Source: Diadema setosum
Lineage: Eukaryota; Echinodermata; Echinoidea; Diadematoida; Diadematidae
Assembly: GCA_033980235.1 (NCBI GenBank)
Contig: CM067075.1
Coordinates: forward strand, 24,003,061-24,067,060
DNA length: 64,000 nucleotides
Reading direction: 5' to 3'
Shown: piece by piece, positions 43,678 through 56,535 of the stretch
Layout: every line of letters begins with the position of its first letter
How positions within the stretch are numbered: the first letter of the stretch is position 1
Program-made: the position numbers and the translations under genes
Notes under the pieces: model-generated
What the model saw: only the letters and a program-made list of their open reading frames with translations
The model's database searches: none
Told to the model about the DNA's origin: nothing

Positions 43678-44885
43678 ATCATTGCTCTCAATTGTGTCTC
43701 GGGCATGACAATGACATACATTTTGCGTACATATCATATTGTATACCTTACATGTGGGTACAGTAGTTCAATCCTGGCAGTCCAGCTATGTGGTGCATCA
43801 AATGACCATTGAAATGGTGTCCTTGAAATACAGTAGCCCCTGTGACTCTAGAAGCATTGAAACTGCATTATTTTTTATTCTTTTCTGTTCTTGAGTTGGA
43901 GAATAATTAGGTCAAAAGAGGAGGTCAAGCTTTAATGCCGTGTGAGTGCCTGGTTTATTGTTTTTATAGTACATGTACAATGTACATCCAATGTCTTTCC
44001 AGTTTCCATGAAATTAGAAAGAGGAAAGGAAGTGTGAGAGGGCACTGCAGTGATTTAATTTAAAAGAAACGTCTGTTGGTCATGATCAAAGGTCAAGTTG
44101 GTCATAAGATCTTGTTGAATTCAAAGGATTCAAAGCAGCCCCACTTCACACAATTAAGCAAATTGAACTCATGGTACTAGTACAACATAGAACTTTATAG
44201 TACATAGCAGTATATCTTCATTGTAGCTGACAAAGGTGTGGACAACATTTGGTGAAGGTCAAGGGTTCAAGGTCAAGATGGTTATCAAATGTAAAATGTT
44301 ATCTTTGGTTCAATAAAGATATTACTCACAGAAATTTCATCAAACTAGTACAAATTGTAGGCCTATATTGTGATGAATGAAAGCACATCATTGTTCCATC
44401 AAAATGCATACCAGATGTACAATGTACAAATTTATTATACAGTAGTAGATGAGATATTTTGTACAAAGTAGCATTGACGTACATTATGTAATTCAGGCAT
44501 CAAAGCTACTGTTGTACAGTAAAGGTCATTCTTTGTCCGATAGCTCATACTACTTGTGCATTGTATGCCATGATTCATGCTCTGTTTCTAATTTTTTTTT
44601 TTTTTTTGAGAAATCACTACCTACATTGTACAGTACATTGTTGGTATTCACATTTTAAATCAAGAAGTTAAAGACAAGAATGTTGTGTATACACTGTATG
44701 CACATCATACATCCTGTACCTTGTAGGCCTACACTCCACAACGCCTCTGCTCATGTCATGATGTGGCATGAGATGGGTTGTCCACATTGACTTTTTTTTT
44801 TCCAGCAAAATTGGAGATGCTGTCTTAATTATGCTAAATTATAAACATAGTTCTGAAACAATCTTCCAGTCAATCCTCTGCGGGC

Positions 44886-44886
<1 letters not shown>

Positions 44887-44974
<88 letters not shown>

Positions 44975-44996
44975 GTATATATATATATGTATATAT
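44887..44996 (+). repeat. (AT)n(GT)n(AT)n microsatellite
   Basis: About 46 bases of alternating AT are followed by GT repeats and then AT/GTATAT repeats. Confidence 0.9.
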
Positions 44997-45839
44997 TAAA
45001 AAAAGACTTTATCTCTGATCTACAGCACATACTTCAATTGTGAGTGATTCATTGCACAGCAATCAGACTTTGAGCTGGGTATGAGTCAGTCCCTCTTCTT
45101 TCTTTTGAGTCACCCTGTATTACATCAATATCTTTGATGAGGAGATAAATACATATGTATCCAGGCTGCAATTTGACAGATTGGAATGTTGATATCATTG
45201 TCATTGACTACCATTTTTGTGTCATATGTAAGTCACATGTACTCACTGACAACACTCAAATACACAGTAGCTGAGGAAGAATTCCAGTATTCATAGTTTG
45301 TAAATTTTATTCATCTATGCTCAGATTGAATCCTGAAGCCAGATTTTTTTTTTAATTTATTTATCTATTTTGGACACTGCAGCAGGCAAGATCCACAAAA
45401 TCTGTTTGCTAATTGATTCAGGAGAGAATAGATTTTTAGACGTTACACGGATGTCCATTTATCACCACACATGGGTTTTCGTGTGGCAGGGCTCAGCATC
45501 ATGCATAATTCAAGAATCGACAAACTGGTGAACGCGGATTAAGAGGAACAAAAGACCCAGTGACAGGCTCTCTGTCATGAATAATGCATTATTCCCAGGT
45601 CGTAAAACCTCGCAGATGAGCAGGTACAACATATGATGATAGATGAAGGTTTACAATGGGTAATTAATTAACCCATTCATCCGGTGTAGAGCTTGTTTGC
45701 ATCTGTTTGCTACCAGTGGTGTTTTAGACTCATGTTAGAACTGTGGCATACATTGATGTTCCTTCATATTCAAAATTTACCTATATTATATATTCTTTCT
45801 TGTAGCACACTGCAACTGTTTTAATACTTCTATTATATT

Positions 45840-46050
45840 CAAAGGGATTTTGTAGTTTTGTAGCCTTCTGAGGCCTTTGGCACAAGATTTTTGTTACCAC
45901 AAAGAGTGCTTATAGTTGTAAACTTACCATTATTGGTCAGAAAATATAAATTTTTAACTAAATATTGCCCAATTGGGCCCTTACTCCAGTTAAATTAAGA
46001 TCTATGTACAAAGTAAAATAAATGAATGAAATAAATGAATGAATGAAGTA
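45840..46050 (+). repeat. LINE-like 3' end with GAAT/AAATGAAT tail
   Basis: The stretch ends in AAAATAAATGAATG followed by further GAATG units, the tandem tail of a truncated non-LTR retroposon. The body, with TTACTCCAGTTAAATTAAG, has no coding remnant. Confidence 0.4.
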
Positions 46051-46454
46051 TTCGGGTTGCCCTATATCTATCTGTTCATAAAATGAATAAAATGAGATTT
46101 TACTTTATACAAACTAAATAGACTCATTTCTGTTATTAAGAAACAACTTTGAATTACCTCAGAAATTACAAAGTTTGCTGAATGTCTGCACTGTATTATT
46201 GTACACATAAATATGATTAGATGCTCATTTGAATGCAGATTCCAAACAGTTCGGTGTGACAGTGACCATTATACAGGCTCCAAACTTTCTTGCCCATACA
46301 GCAAGTGATAGAATTTTGTTACTTTGAGGGGAATTGAGAATTGATGATGTGAATGATATTGCTGATGATGGGGATAATGATAACATTCATGCCACCATAC
46401 TTACAATTGTACATTGTAATATGAGAATAATATACCTGATTTTCTTTCTTTTAT

Positions 46455-47521
46455 AGCTCACCTGAGCCAAAGGCTCAAGTGAGCTATTGCGATCGCCCTT
46501 TGTCCGGTGTCCGTCGTGCGTCGTGCATCGTCCGTCGTGCGTCAACTTTTTATATTTTCATCTTCTTCTTGAAAACCCCAAGACCGATTTCCATCAAACT
46601 TGGCAGGTAGCATCCCTAGGGGGTTAGGAACTCAATTTGTTAAAATGGGCACCATGCCCCACCCAGGGGGCCCCCAGGGGGCCCAAACCCCCCCAAAATT
46701 AAGGAATCTGTAAAAATCTTCTTCTCTAGAACCAGAAGTGATAGAGCTAAGTTAATACTATGAGTTAGTACATTGATGACTGTAGTTTCAAGTTTGTTCA
46801 TGGCAGAATCAGGGGTGCCCCCCTTGAGACCCAGGGGAGGGGGGTGGGGAGTGGTCCTAATGGGGCCTAAATTGTACATTTTCATCTTCTTCTTGAGAAC
46901 CCCATGACCCATTTTCACCAAACTTGGCAGGTAGCATCCCTAGGGGGTTAGGATCTCAATTTGTTAAAATGGGCACCATGCCCCACCCAGGGGGCCCCCA
47001 GGGGGCCCAAAACCCCCCAAAATGAAGTAATCTTTAAAAATCTTCTCTAGAATCAGAAGTTATAGAGCTAAGATAATACTATGAGTGTGTACATTAATGA
47101 CTGTAGTTTCAAGTTTGTTCATAGCAGATCCAGGGGTGCCCCTCTTGGGGGTGGGGGGGGGGGGGGATTGGGAAGGTCCAAATGGGGGCCTGAATTGTAC
47201 ATTTTCATTGTCTTCCTGAAAACCTTATGATGGATTTTCGTCAAACTTGGCAGGTAGCATCCCTAGGGGGTCAGGATCTCAATTTATCAAAATGGGCACC
47301 ATGTCCCACCCAGAGGGCCCCAGGGGCCCCAGGGGGCCCCAATCCCCCCAAATTAAGGAATCTTAAAAAATTGGGGCCCTTTTTTTTATTATACATTTTC
47401 ATCTTCTACTTGAGAATGCCTGGTCAAATTTTAGTAGAGCTATGAATAATTTAGATTAGTGACTGCGTGAAAGGTGAACTTGCGATACTCAGGTGAGCGC
47501 TAGACCCGCGGGTCTCTTGTT
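46455..47521 (+). mobile_element. AGCTCACCTGAG element with tandem 320-bp units
   Basis: The left end is a hairpin: AGCTCAC and TGAGCC, loop AAA, then GGCTCA and GTGAGCT. The right end carries CTCAGGTGAGCGCT, the perfect palindrome AGACCCGCGGGTCT (47502-47515) and the terminus CTTGTTT. Inside, a unit of about 322 bp starts near 46552, 46876 and 47198 (the third shortened), with a further fragment at 47392. Each contains CAAACTTGGCAGGTAGCAT and CCTAGGGGGT. Palindromic ends and a T-rich insertion site would suit a Helentron-associated non-autonomous element, but this is tentative. Confidence 0.65.
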
Positions 47522-48575
47522 TCTTTTTTCTTTTTGTCCTTGATTGTGTATGGCTGGTTTTGCTACGTTTGTTTCATAAATGGTTTTAGGTTTTTTATTT
47601 CATATTTCTTTTTCAGTAGTTTTGATTCACTTCAATTCCATTCAAAATAATATTGTAATTTATTTATTTCAGGTCTCTCTACCTTTTGTTTTCATTGTTT
47701 GAAATCATGCAGTAGATTAGTGTAGTATTTCATGAATTGAAAGTTTGTTAAGTGTATGCAACAGAATGACTTGTATAGAGGTAGCAAAACTACAAAACAA
47801 ACCAGTGAATACAAGGATAACACTTCCTCCGATTGTTGTTTCTTTGTGAACTTCAAACACTACAATATGAGAAATGAATCATGGACCCGTACATATGTGC
47901 GCGATTCAAATGCACTCTTTTGAGAAGAGATGTACTTATTAATGCTGTGCAAATTACATTTTACTCCGGCCAGCTATGTGAAATAGCATATGTCAAATTT
48001 TCGTAGCAGCAGTGTGTGTAATCCACATGCTAATCACATTATTCAGCTAGAAATGCAATATCCTTCAGATCTCGCTGGGTTGAAGTACTTCTTAGTTTTG
48101 TAGGAGTGCTGTCTTGCCTTGAAAATTGTGCATTAGCATCTGATTCAGCTTGTGGTACATAGTAGCATACTCTGTACACAGCAGAACTTCCAGATCTTGC
48201 AGGAGACTTTAGTGCACATAGTTGAAAATAGATCCAGGGTTTCTGGTGTTTCCATCCACAAACTTTTGGTAGTGTGATTGTGAATATACTATCTGCATTA
48301 CCTGGAGCAGAAGAACACAAACGTATTTGTAAACATGCATAGGATTATCGTAAGAGTGCCCGATCATGCCATTGATAAATGATGTGTCAGTAGTTCAAGA
48401 GAGTGTTTTCCAGAATTGAAGTACGTTAATGCCTTTAATTTGTTTGTAGCAGTATGCACTTTGTAGCGGCAGTAACTTGCTTGTGCAAATAACAATTTGC
48501 TTTACCTGTTGCAGTGCACTTTACAATCTTTTTATAGCAGACAAGTACGAGAAATCCTCCCACTTAACTCAGGTT

Positions 48576-51500
48576 TATCCACTCGTGTGGGAGTTGTTCA
48601 ATTACCTCGTAACTGCTAACAAGTCAGGGTCACTTTGAAGTATTTTGCAGGTGGTTGTTACATGCAACTTGTGTCTGTTTCTTGACAATTTTTCAATGGT
48701 ACATAGGCTACCATAAAAAACCATACCATAAAAAAAAAAACCATAAAAAATAAAGTACATGATACAAAGCTCATAGGTGTCCATTTGATGCAATAACACA
48801 CAAGAGAATTAATTTCTATATTTCTGTATATTTCTATATATGTTATCCACTTGTGTGGGAGTTGTTCAATTATGTCGTAATGCAGCTGTCATTTGTATGA
48901 CGCACCTCTTGACCCCCGGGAAAGGTGCGTCATGGTCGCGTCAAGTACCACCAATTTGATGACGCGTGGTACCGTCACGGGAGCAAAATGTCCGTCACAA
49001 TACTGACCCATTATGTGCGTCATAGTCGGTCATTTAACCAGAGTGTGTCAAAAGGTTCGTTAATGGGACCGTCATGTAATTTTGCGAGGCTTCTTGCATG
49101 GTATCCCTCCGTAACAGAATAAAACAAACTCGCAATCGCGAGTCGGCCGAATTCACCGGCTCCTGGAAACGCAAAAATGACACAATTTTCATTCAGTTTT
49201 ATTATAACATACTGATACTCACTTCATTCTCGTATGTCTTCTTTTTCTATCTGATGTCAGACTAAAGGTCTTTTCAGAAAGTTTGAGCACAAATTTGCTC
49301 CAAAACCACACTACCAAACACGATTTGTGATTAAAATCATCACTATACAGCCCGCGGCATCGCGAAGCTCGCTATCCTTCAATCGCATTCACTGTAGTGT
49401 AGCATCGACCGTCGACCGTGGAACCTGCAGCAAAACCACGTGCGTGATGTCGACCATGTGGTACATGTATACAGTACACGCGTACATACGTATACAGAAG
49501 GCGAGGCATGGCAGAGGCCAGGCCGTAAAACACATACAAACGATTATGGCACTAACATTACCGAGAGTCTATTAAAACCTATATTAACTTAAATTCTATT
49601 TAAACACTAGCCATATAAACCATGTACCTAACTTGGGTTTAATAAGGTTCGTGTTTAAATAGGCAGGGGCTTCAATCAAGCTGTTTTCGAATCGGGGAAG
49701 GGGAGGCGGGAGGTTAGGGAAAAAATTACGGTGGCCAGGCCGTAGTTTCGCGAAACTAGATAGTTTGCCATAGCAACGTGTATATCAAAACACGCGTTTC
49801 TATGGGATGGCCATGAACTAGGGAACGGTTTAGAGAAATTCAAAGTCATTCGAAGTTGAAGTGGTTCTATCCTACACATTTTTACTTTTGTTGTTGTTCA
49901 TATCTAAAAAAATCGATTTCTTAATTTTTTTCAACTGGTATTTGGGAGTCTTTTATATTTAAAATGTTGATAGAAATTTCTGAATATATTCAGAAAGTAC
50001 GCCTAGGCGCCTACTGTTTGGATAAACGGTAAACATGCAGTCTACGTTCGATACGAAGAAATCATTACGTCTTTCACGAGGAAAAACATACAAAACAAAC
50101 AAAAAACACCTACGAACGAATGTTGATAGCCAGAACTTTGATAAGTAATAAGCAGTTATCATGAGCGTGAACTGAAATTAATTGTCATGATTTTGTTGTC
50201 TAACCATGTGATGACTGCATCTCATTGAACCTACTCGTAGTGAATTTCTCTGGGCATACGAGACCTTTTAAGTATTTCTGTGATTGCATTGTAATTTTTA
50301 ATTGACTGATTAATCGATCTTTTTTTTATTGTTCAGGGAACATAAGATATTCGATCAAGTACATTATATTCGACTGTTTGATGTTTCCTACTATGCGCCA
50401 AAAGAAAGGCTATAGAATCACGATATCTTTGCAATGATTCCTTTAATTCAACTAATGAGCTGGTTCTTCGATCGATATTTCCAGGATATTTACACGCTGT
50501 TTATTCCAGTGCGCGCATTCTTCCGTCTGGCACGCACCTGGGTGTGGCACTGCTTTTGTGGAAATTTCCACAAGGGGAGAGGGGTGGGGTGTCAAGTTTC
50601 TTCGAGCCGAAGAGACTGCATGTAAAACAATCTCTTCGCTCTAATTTATTGTCATTCGTGCTTTCCCCTTATTCTTTGCTGATATTGAACATTTAGATTT
50701 AACTTTACGAAGGTTGGTAGCACGTGGTTCTATTTTGTTGTGAGGTGTATGTAATTTCTTTTTTTATCATTCTTGGGAAGGAAAAGAAGAGTAAAGGGGG
50801 AAAGAAGAATAAGAGGGAAAGTAAAATGAAACGAACGGCACGTACGCTCAGCATTCACAGTAAAGCCGTCTTCAAACACCAGCATAGTATTATCATCACC
50901 ATCGGACATCTCACTCAGACCATTTTAGCCTTTTCCTATATCAACATTAAGAAACACGCATAGTCCCTCTAGATAAACACCTAGGAAAATAAATAACAAA
51001 TACAAAGTATCAACACCTCCCAACAACACAAATATTTAGAAAAGACAACACACGGCACACTAAAGCGGCTGGTATCAAACTTCGTCGCTTCGATTCGAAA
51101 AAGTATTGCAGCAAAGCGGAGAAATCGCCGTTACGAAAATAGCAGTGCGAGACACTTGAAAGAATTACGTCAAATACTTCAAAGTATAAAGGGAACGGAT
51201 AAAGTGATATAAAATGGAAGAAATCGTACCAAACGATGTGTGAGAAACGACAGTGGAGAACGGTAAGTTTAGTAGTAGGCTTAGGCCCTAGCAACAGTTT
51301 ACAGCACCGAAAGCTACGCGAAAATAAGGTGAAAATAAATACACATTGGAAACTCGGTATTGCGACGAGATCCTTAGGATCAAGTCAATAAACGATACAA
51401 AACAAAGGAAATCAATTCATTTTAACCGGAAAATAGTTTGTTATAAGTATTCTGTTATATGAGATCTCCTTTGATAGGCCGAGAAATACATCGCGTTTCC

Positions 51501-52365
51501 ACGATACTCGGGAAAGAAAGTTCGAACGCTTTTCACCTGCACATACTGCAGTGCACATCAATACACGAACAGAAACTCACCTCCTCCTTGCAGAAAAATG
51601 ATGAAATAACGTTACAAAAAACACACACAACATTCTAAAAATCATTTCGTACTTGGGAGGCAAGGGACAAGCGGATGAAGAAGAAGAGAAAAAGAAGCAG
51701 ACATTGCACAACGGAACGCTTCTACCCCGACTCAAATCGAAACAGGGTACTGGAGTGTAGTGGCAGCTGGCTACAGTGTGCAGCTAAGCTACTACACTCG
51801 CGCTCCCCAGCCGCCCACACATGGGGATACAGTACCACGGGGATCGAAGTAAACATACAGGGTCCGTAGGCGACAGGGATTCACGCTCGCGAAGTTCCGT
51901 TCGGTGTACACAGTTCGCAGGCAGCGAATTGCGTGAGCGCACACAGAGCTCTGCAGCATTCCAGTCTGGTACGTACTGCGAATAACATGTGCGTCAAGGG
52001 TCAGTCATTTTCACGAAGAGGTGCGTCACCATTTTGACTGGTTAATGCGTCAATGTCTCATAGAGGTGGGTCACTTTTTGTGACGGAGGGTACGTCATGG
52101 TACCTAAAAGGTATGACGCACATTGGTACTTTGACGCACCTATCCCGGGGGTCAAGAGGTGCGTCATACAAATGACAGCTGCATAACTGCTAACAAGTCA
52201 CGGTCACTTTGAAGTATTTTGCAGATGGTTGCAAGTTACATGCAACTTGTGTCTGTGTCTTGACAATTTTTCAATGGTTCATATGTACCATAAACAAGTA
52301 CATGATACAAAGCTCATAGGTGTCCATTTGATGCAATAACACACAAGAGAATTAATGTATTTATT
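48576..52365 (+). repeat. 268-bp tandem duplication, second copy split by a transposon
   Basis: Copy 1 is 48576-48843. Copy 2 begins at 48844 with TATCCACTTGTGTGGGAG, is interrupted after GTCGTAA at 48880, and resumes at 52187 with CTGCTAACAAGTCACGG, running to about 52365. In copy 1 the same place reads continuously CTCGTAACTGCTAAC, so it records the empty insertion site. Confidence 0.85.
48881..52183. mobile_element. 3.3 kb TIR transposon with TAA target duplication (PIF/Harbinger-like, non-autonomous)
   Basis: The ends are inverted repeats starting TGCAGCTGTCATTTGTATGA, perfect for 41 bp and then imperfect to about 52 bp. TAA flanks both sides (48878-48880 and 52184-52186). A 3-bp TAA duplication is typical of PIF/Harbinger (TWA). 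Repeated TGCGTCA words fill the first and last 150-200 bp. The 3 kb interior includes CpG-rich stretches, but I can identify no transposase or Myb-like protein, so it is probably mobilised in trans or carries unrelated DNA. Confidence 0.8.
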
Positions 52366-52460
52366 TTTATATATATTTGTCTCTCATATCTTTCTGTCTC
52401 TGTCTCTTATCTGTCTGTCTTTCTGTCCATCTGTCTATCTCTCTCACTTAATTTGTACAG

Positions 52461-52557
52461 AGAAAATTTGCCAAGCCACTTCAAGTTCAAGGAATACTGT
52501 CCTCTGGCTTTCCGGAATCTCCGCACACTCTTCAGTATTTCAGATAGCGAGTACCAA
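52461..52557 (+). CDS. PIP4K2: PI5P 4-kinase (PIP4K2), coding exon 3
   Basis: The exon completes codon 75 and encodes residues to 107: [20 protein letters not shown], then [12 protein letters not shown]. Vertebrate PIP4K2 has [14 protein letters not shown] and VFRNLRERFGI at this place, so the match is almost residue for residue. The segment leads into the kinase N-lobe. The acceptor is AATTTGTACAG, the donor GTGAGT, and the exon ends in phase 0. Confidence 0.95.
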
Positions 52558-52747
52558 GTGAGTATCTCCTGGCCTGGAACATTGGTTATGTATGAAAAAG
52601 ACCAGGCTGTGATGAATGGTAAAATGAAATGACATTAAAACAAAAGTTATTTCACTTGTGTTTCATGTGGAGTAATATTCTGTGACTGACTTTGTGAAAG
52701 GGAGAATTAACTACCAACATTACCTTTTGTAATAAACGTTACCGGTA

Positions 52748-52939
52748 CTGTAAAAGTGGAAATTTTCGTGCATTTCGCACAACAAAAAACTAGTGTGAAA
52801 TTAATAGCACACAAATATTTTTGCTTGCCATATGTGCCAGTAATTGACGTCTTACTTCAGCGGAATTAAAAACATGCAAAACTCATCTTACCCGGCTGAT
52901 CGTGAAAAATTACTTGTGCGAAAATTTCCACTTTTACAG
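52748..52939. mobile_element. 192-bp TA-flanked MITE with perfect 21-bp TIRs
   Basis: CTGTAAAAGTGGAAATTTTC and its complement form the ends, identical over 21 bp, with TA at both flanks (52746-52747 and 52940-52941). It is non-coding and belongs to the same general type as 23669-23913. Confidence 0.8.
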
Positions 52940-53669
52940 TATATGGCATTATGGGACATAATATGGGAGTACGTCACCTATCACCATATTGAAAGTAGGC
53001 TAACTGATATTTTTAAAAAAAAGTTTCATTCTTTATCAAATATATGTCCATTTGTATGTCAAACTCTGAAAACATTTCTGGAATTTAAAACATTTCTGCT
53101 TCTATGAAGGATGTTATTATGAAATTATGGCGTAACTTGACCTGTTATTTCTTATTGATGCCTCCAACTTGCAAAACTTCATCTCAATTTCAAATCTGTT
53201 TTTGTTTTTTATCAAAGCTTATTTCTTACTGTTTCTATGCTAGATGTACTTGACAACAAAAACCTGGGGAAAATAAAACCTCTTTGGAAAGTTGAGAGAA
53301 GAATTTAATAACATCAAAACCAGAAACTTGATGATTGGCATCGTACTCAAGAATTTCCTTTGCAATGAGCTAGGTAGTATGTGTGTATGTGTGTGTGTGT
53401 GTGTGTGTGTATGTGATAGTAATGGCAGACTTTTGACACACAGGTTTTTGAATGTGCTGTCAGCTGCTGTGTAGCCACTCCCATATACAGTGTGAGAATA
53501 GCAGTTATTCGCACAGGTATACTGTGTGTACCACTCAAGTGTTCACACAAGGTTGCTGTCCTACTCACAGCTTGCAATGATTAAGAAATGAAGTTGAATG
53601 CTTAAATTTTTCTCTGATATGTACCTTGATTGTCTTGTTAAATCAAGTGTGATGAGCTGTCAGTTTCAA

Positions 53670-54260
53670 GTTCATTTTATATTCATTTCTAAGATAAAAA
53701 AAATGCAATGCATTCATACATAAATACAAAGCATACAATTCATTAAGAATGTAATAACATAATGGACATAAATTACTAACAGAATAATGCACTTAAATAT
53801 TAAACTGAGGAGTACAACCTTTGGTAAAAGTTAACTAAAAATACAAAATAATGAACTAGGAATAAAGCTTAAGCCTTGTGAGGAGGCAAGTTCTCTTGAA
53901 CCTTCTAATGAGTTAAAAGGCATATATTATAACAAATCAGATTAATGAGGAAACACAAACACAAACACACACACACACACACACACATAAAATACAAAGA
54001 TATTTTAATACTGATAATGGGGATCAACTTTTTCCATATAATTCAATAATTCAGTAATGACAACCTTTTGAGGGATTTTTTTTTAACAATCTTGAAGTTT
54101 GACATGACCTAATGTTATTTGGTAATGAGTTCCAGACGACAGAAAAGCTAAATCTGAGGGATATTTGAGTAAAAGTGGAGGTAACTCTAAACGAATGAAA
54201 ATTACAACTTCTGCCGGTCTCATAATGGTGAATATTGCTATTGATATTTAACATTTCCAT
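53670..54260 (-). pseudogene. 3' end of a CR1/L2-like LINE (end of ORF2 plus 3' UTR), antisense
   Basis: On the - strand, 54260-54051 encodes a short peptide containing HHYETGRSCNFHSF and VVWNSLPNNIRS, then LLKK before the stop. This pattern (HxYxTR, then WNSLP, IR and a basic tail) is typical of the C-terminus of the reverse-transcriptase ORF of CR1/L2/Rex-type LINEs. Further downstream on the same strand is GCCTCCTCACAAGGCTTAAG and an AT-rich 3' UTR with a TG repeat. It is 5'-truncated and dead. Confidence 0.55.
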
Positions 54261-56535
54261 TGTGTAAAATTATGTGCAGTAAAAATACAAAACCCTTGAT
54301 TCCCTGTACACTCTGAAAATATCATTATCATGGGTAACCCCATTGTTTGTGTCACTTCCAGGATTTAAGACTGTTTTTAAAGACAGAAACATGATTTCTG
54401 ATTGTTTCTTAAGTCATGGCATTCTACTGTGCACCAAACCAGATTTGTAGAGGATTGGTGCTCTCCTTTTTCCTGAATGATACAGAATGTTGTTGCTCAC
54501 ATCTCATTGAAAACAAACATTCCAAATTATGCTAGTGATACACCCAGACTGAAAACATTGTTCGTAATGGTACCAGGGCATATACTTGGTACTATTTTTT
54601 ACTGACATATGTACATGTATCTCAGTGCTTTTCAGTTAAGAGGTTTATGACCATGCACAAACATCTAAGTGATTTATTGTTTTCCTTTTTCCAAGTTTCA
54701 GAAGTGGCCTTTATGAAAAAACAAAACAAAAAACATGCTAGATCATAATTCCTACCATCATGCTGCAGATTTTGCACATTACTGCAACTGTTATATCTAT
54801 ATAAATTCAAATTGCACGGAAAATCTCTTTTTGCAATAAAGTACCTGGAAGTTATTAAAATGAGATGATTTGTACAGTAGGCGCTCAGTGGATAGCTGTA
54901 CATTACCTGATCCCCCCCCCCCACTTTCGCATAATACACATTGTACACTTGAGCGGAATCAACAAAGATTGAGCTGTTATATTCTTGCTAGCCTTCAGCA
55001 AAATATATGATTGTGCCGTTGAAGAGCAACCTCTGTTCATTTGGCCGCTATCGCTAATGTAGTGACTGTATACAGAGAACCACAAGAACAAATATAATTT
55101 ACAGGCGATAAGGGATTTCTGATGGGCCTACTAGTGTCGTTGGCAGCACGGGATTACGACACTTGCAAACAAACAGAGCTGTTGCACCGTCCCGATTGTA
55201 CTCAATAAAAAAACGTTCTATCTTTGCTCTCTCGAGTCAAACTTTCAGATGGGCACGCTAATTTACAACTGTACATGTACTTGCGCTCCATGCGCTGCTG
55301 CCATTTACATGAATGCCGGCATACTTTCATTGCCGAGCGACAAGTGTGCCCATAAAGTGCCAACTTGAATTGAGTTTGTAAACCGTAAATGTCATTGTTA
55401 ATGGTGCATCAGTAGGATAGTGGGGAGGCAGAATGAGCTAAATGCATGGAACACTGTGTTGACTTTAATACCGTGAATTGAAAAAAAGGGAAACGCTTCA
55501 TAGTATTGAGCACACATTAGTTCATTATAAACTGACAGCTTGTGCTATCAAACAGAGATGTATTGGAGCAGTCAGCTCTATATGGCCATCATGTGATGTC
55601 ATATGATAAAGTAAGTCTGTATAATCATTTTAAATATAAAGGCAGATGAACCTGTCTCATACAATTTACTTGTGGAAGTATATTTAGCCGATAAGAATGC
55701 TACTCTGTACTCTGTTGAGCTCAGTGGAGTAGTCTTCTTTTCGCTGTAATTTGTGAAGGTTTATCCAAAAGAGAATCCAAAAGCAATGGGAACAAGGATA
55801 ATAACAACAAAAACAGAAGCCTATTTTGATCCTGCCCACTTTTAATAGTGTAGAGTGTATTTTGCTACCAAATGTGCATTTTTTTGTGGCCCCTGAGTGG
55901 CTGTTGTGTTTCTGGTATTTAAACTGCAGTGTATAGTGCACACATGTACTGCAAAACCAGCTACATCAAGGAGTGGAAAAATAAATGTATAGTTTGTGTG
56001 TGCAGTGTTACAGTGCAAAAATGTTGCATTTAGATAGAAAACCCTTGCTTTTTCTTTTAGTGTGATTGCATTCCTGATGGTGCTACTTCATGCAATTTAT
56101 GTCTTCGCAATGCAAATCAATGAGCAAATCATCATGATTGATTGTTCATAATTTGGGCATTGCAACACTCCCTTTAAGTTTGCAGATCAGTTTACTTCTT
56201 GTGTTCCTAAAATTTCATTTTATGTTGCATTTTTGGCAAGGAATCCAAATATTTGAATGGGGAATGAGTATATGCATAACAAGCAATATATAATATTTGT
56301 TTTCTACTCGCAACACAAAACATCAAAACTCTAATAGGCCACAATTTTAGGAAATTACATACTCGATGTATTTATGTTTACATTGCCAACTTTTTCCGTA
56401 CCAGCCATACATCCTGTATATCTAGCAGTAGCCGTATGTACTCATTTTAATAACCCTTGAACGCTACTGTGTCTACCTTTCTTTTTTTGTAGTGTTTTTG
56501 GCCTTTCATAAAATATGAATACCAAGTTTCTGATG

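Larger units (their letters stand above)
31061..52460 (+). other. Intron 2 of PIP4K2 (21.4 kb)
   Basis: The intron starts GTAAGT and ends TTTGTACAG. It hosts the LTR element, the satellite-bearing foldback structure, the AGCTCACCTGAG element and the 3.3 kb TAA-flanked transposon, listed separately. I see nothing supportable in 31061-32323, 38481-39110, 39200-40608, 43678-44886 or 47522-48575 beyond AT-rich sequence and simple repeats. Confidence 0.85.
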
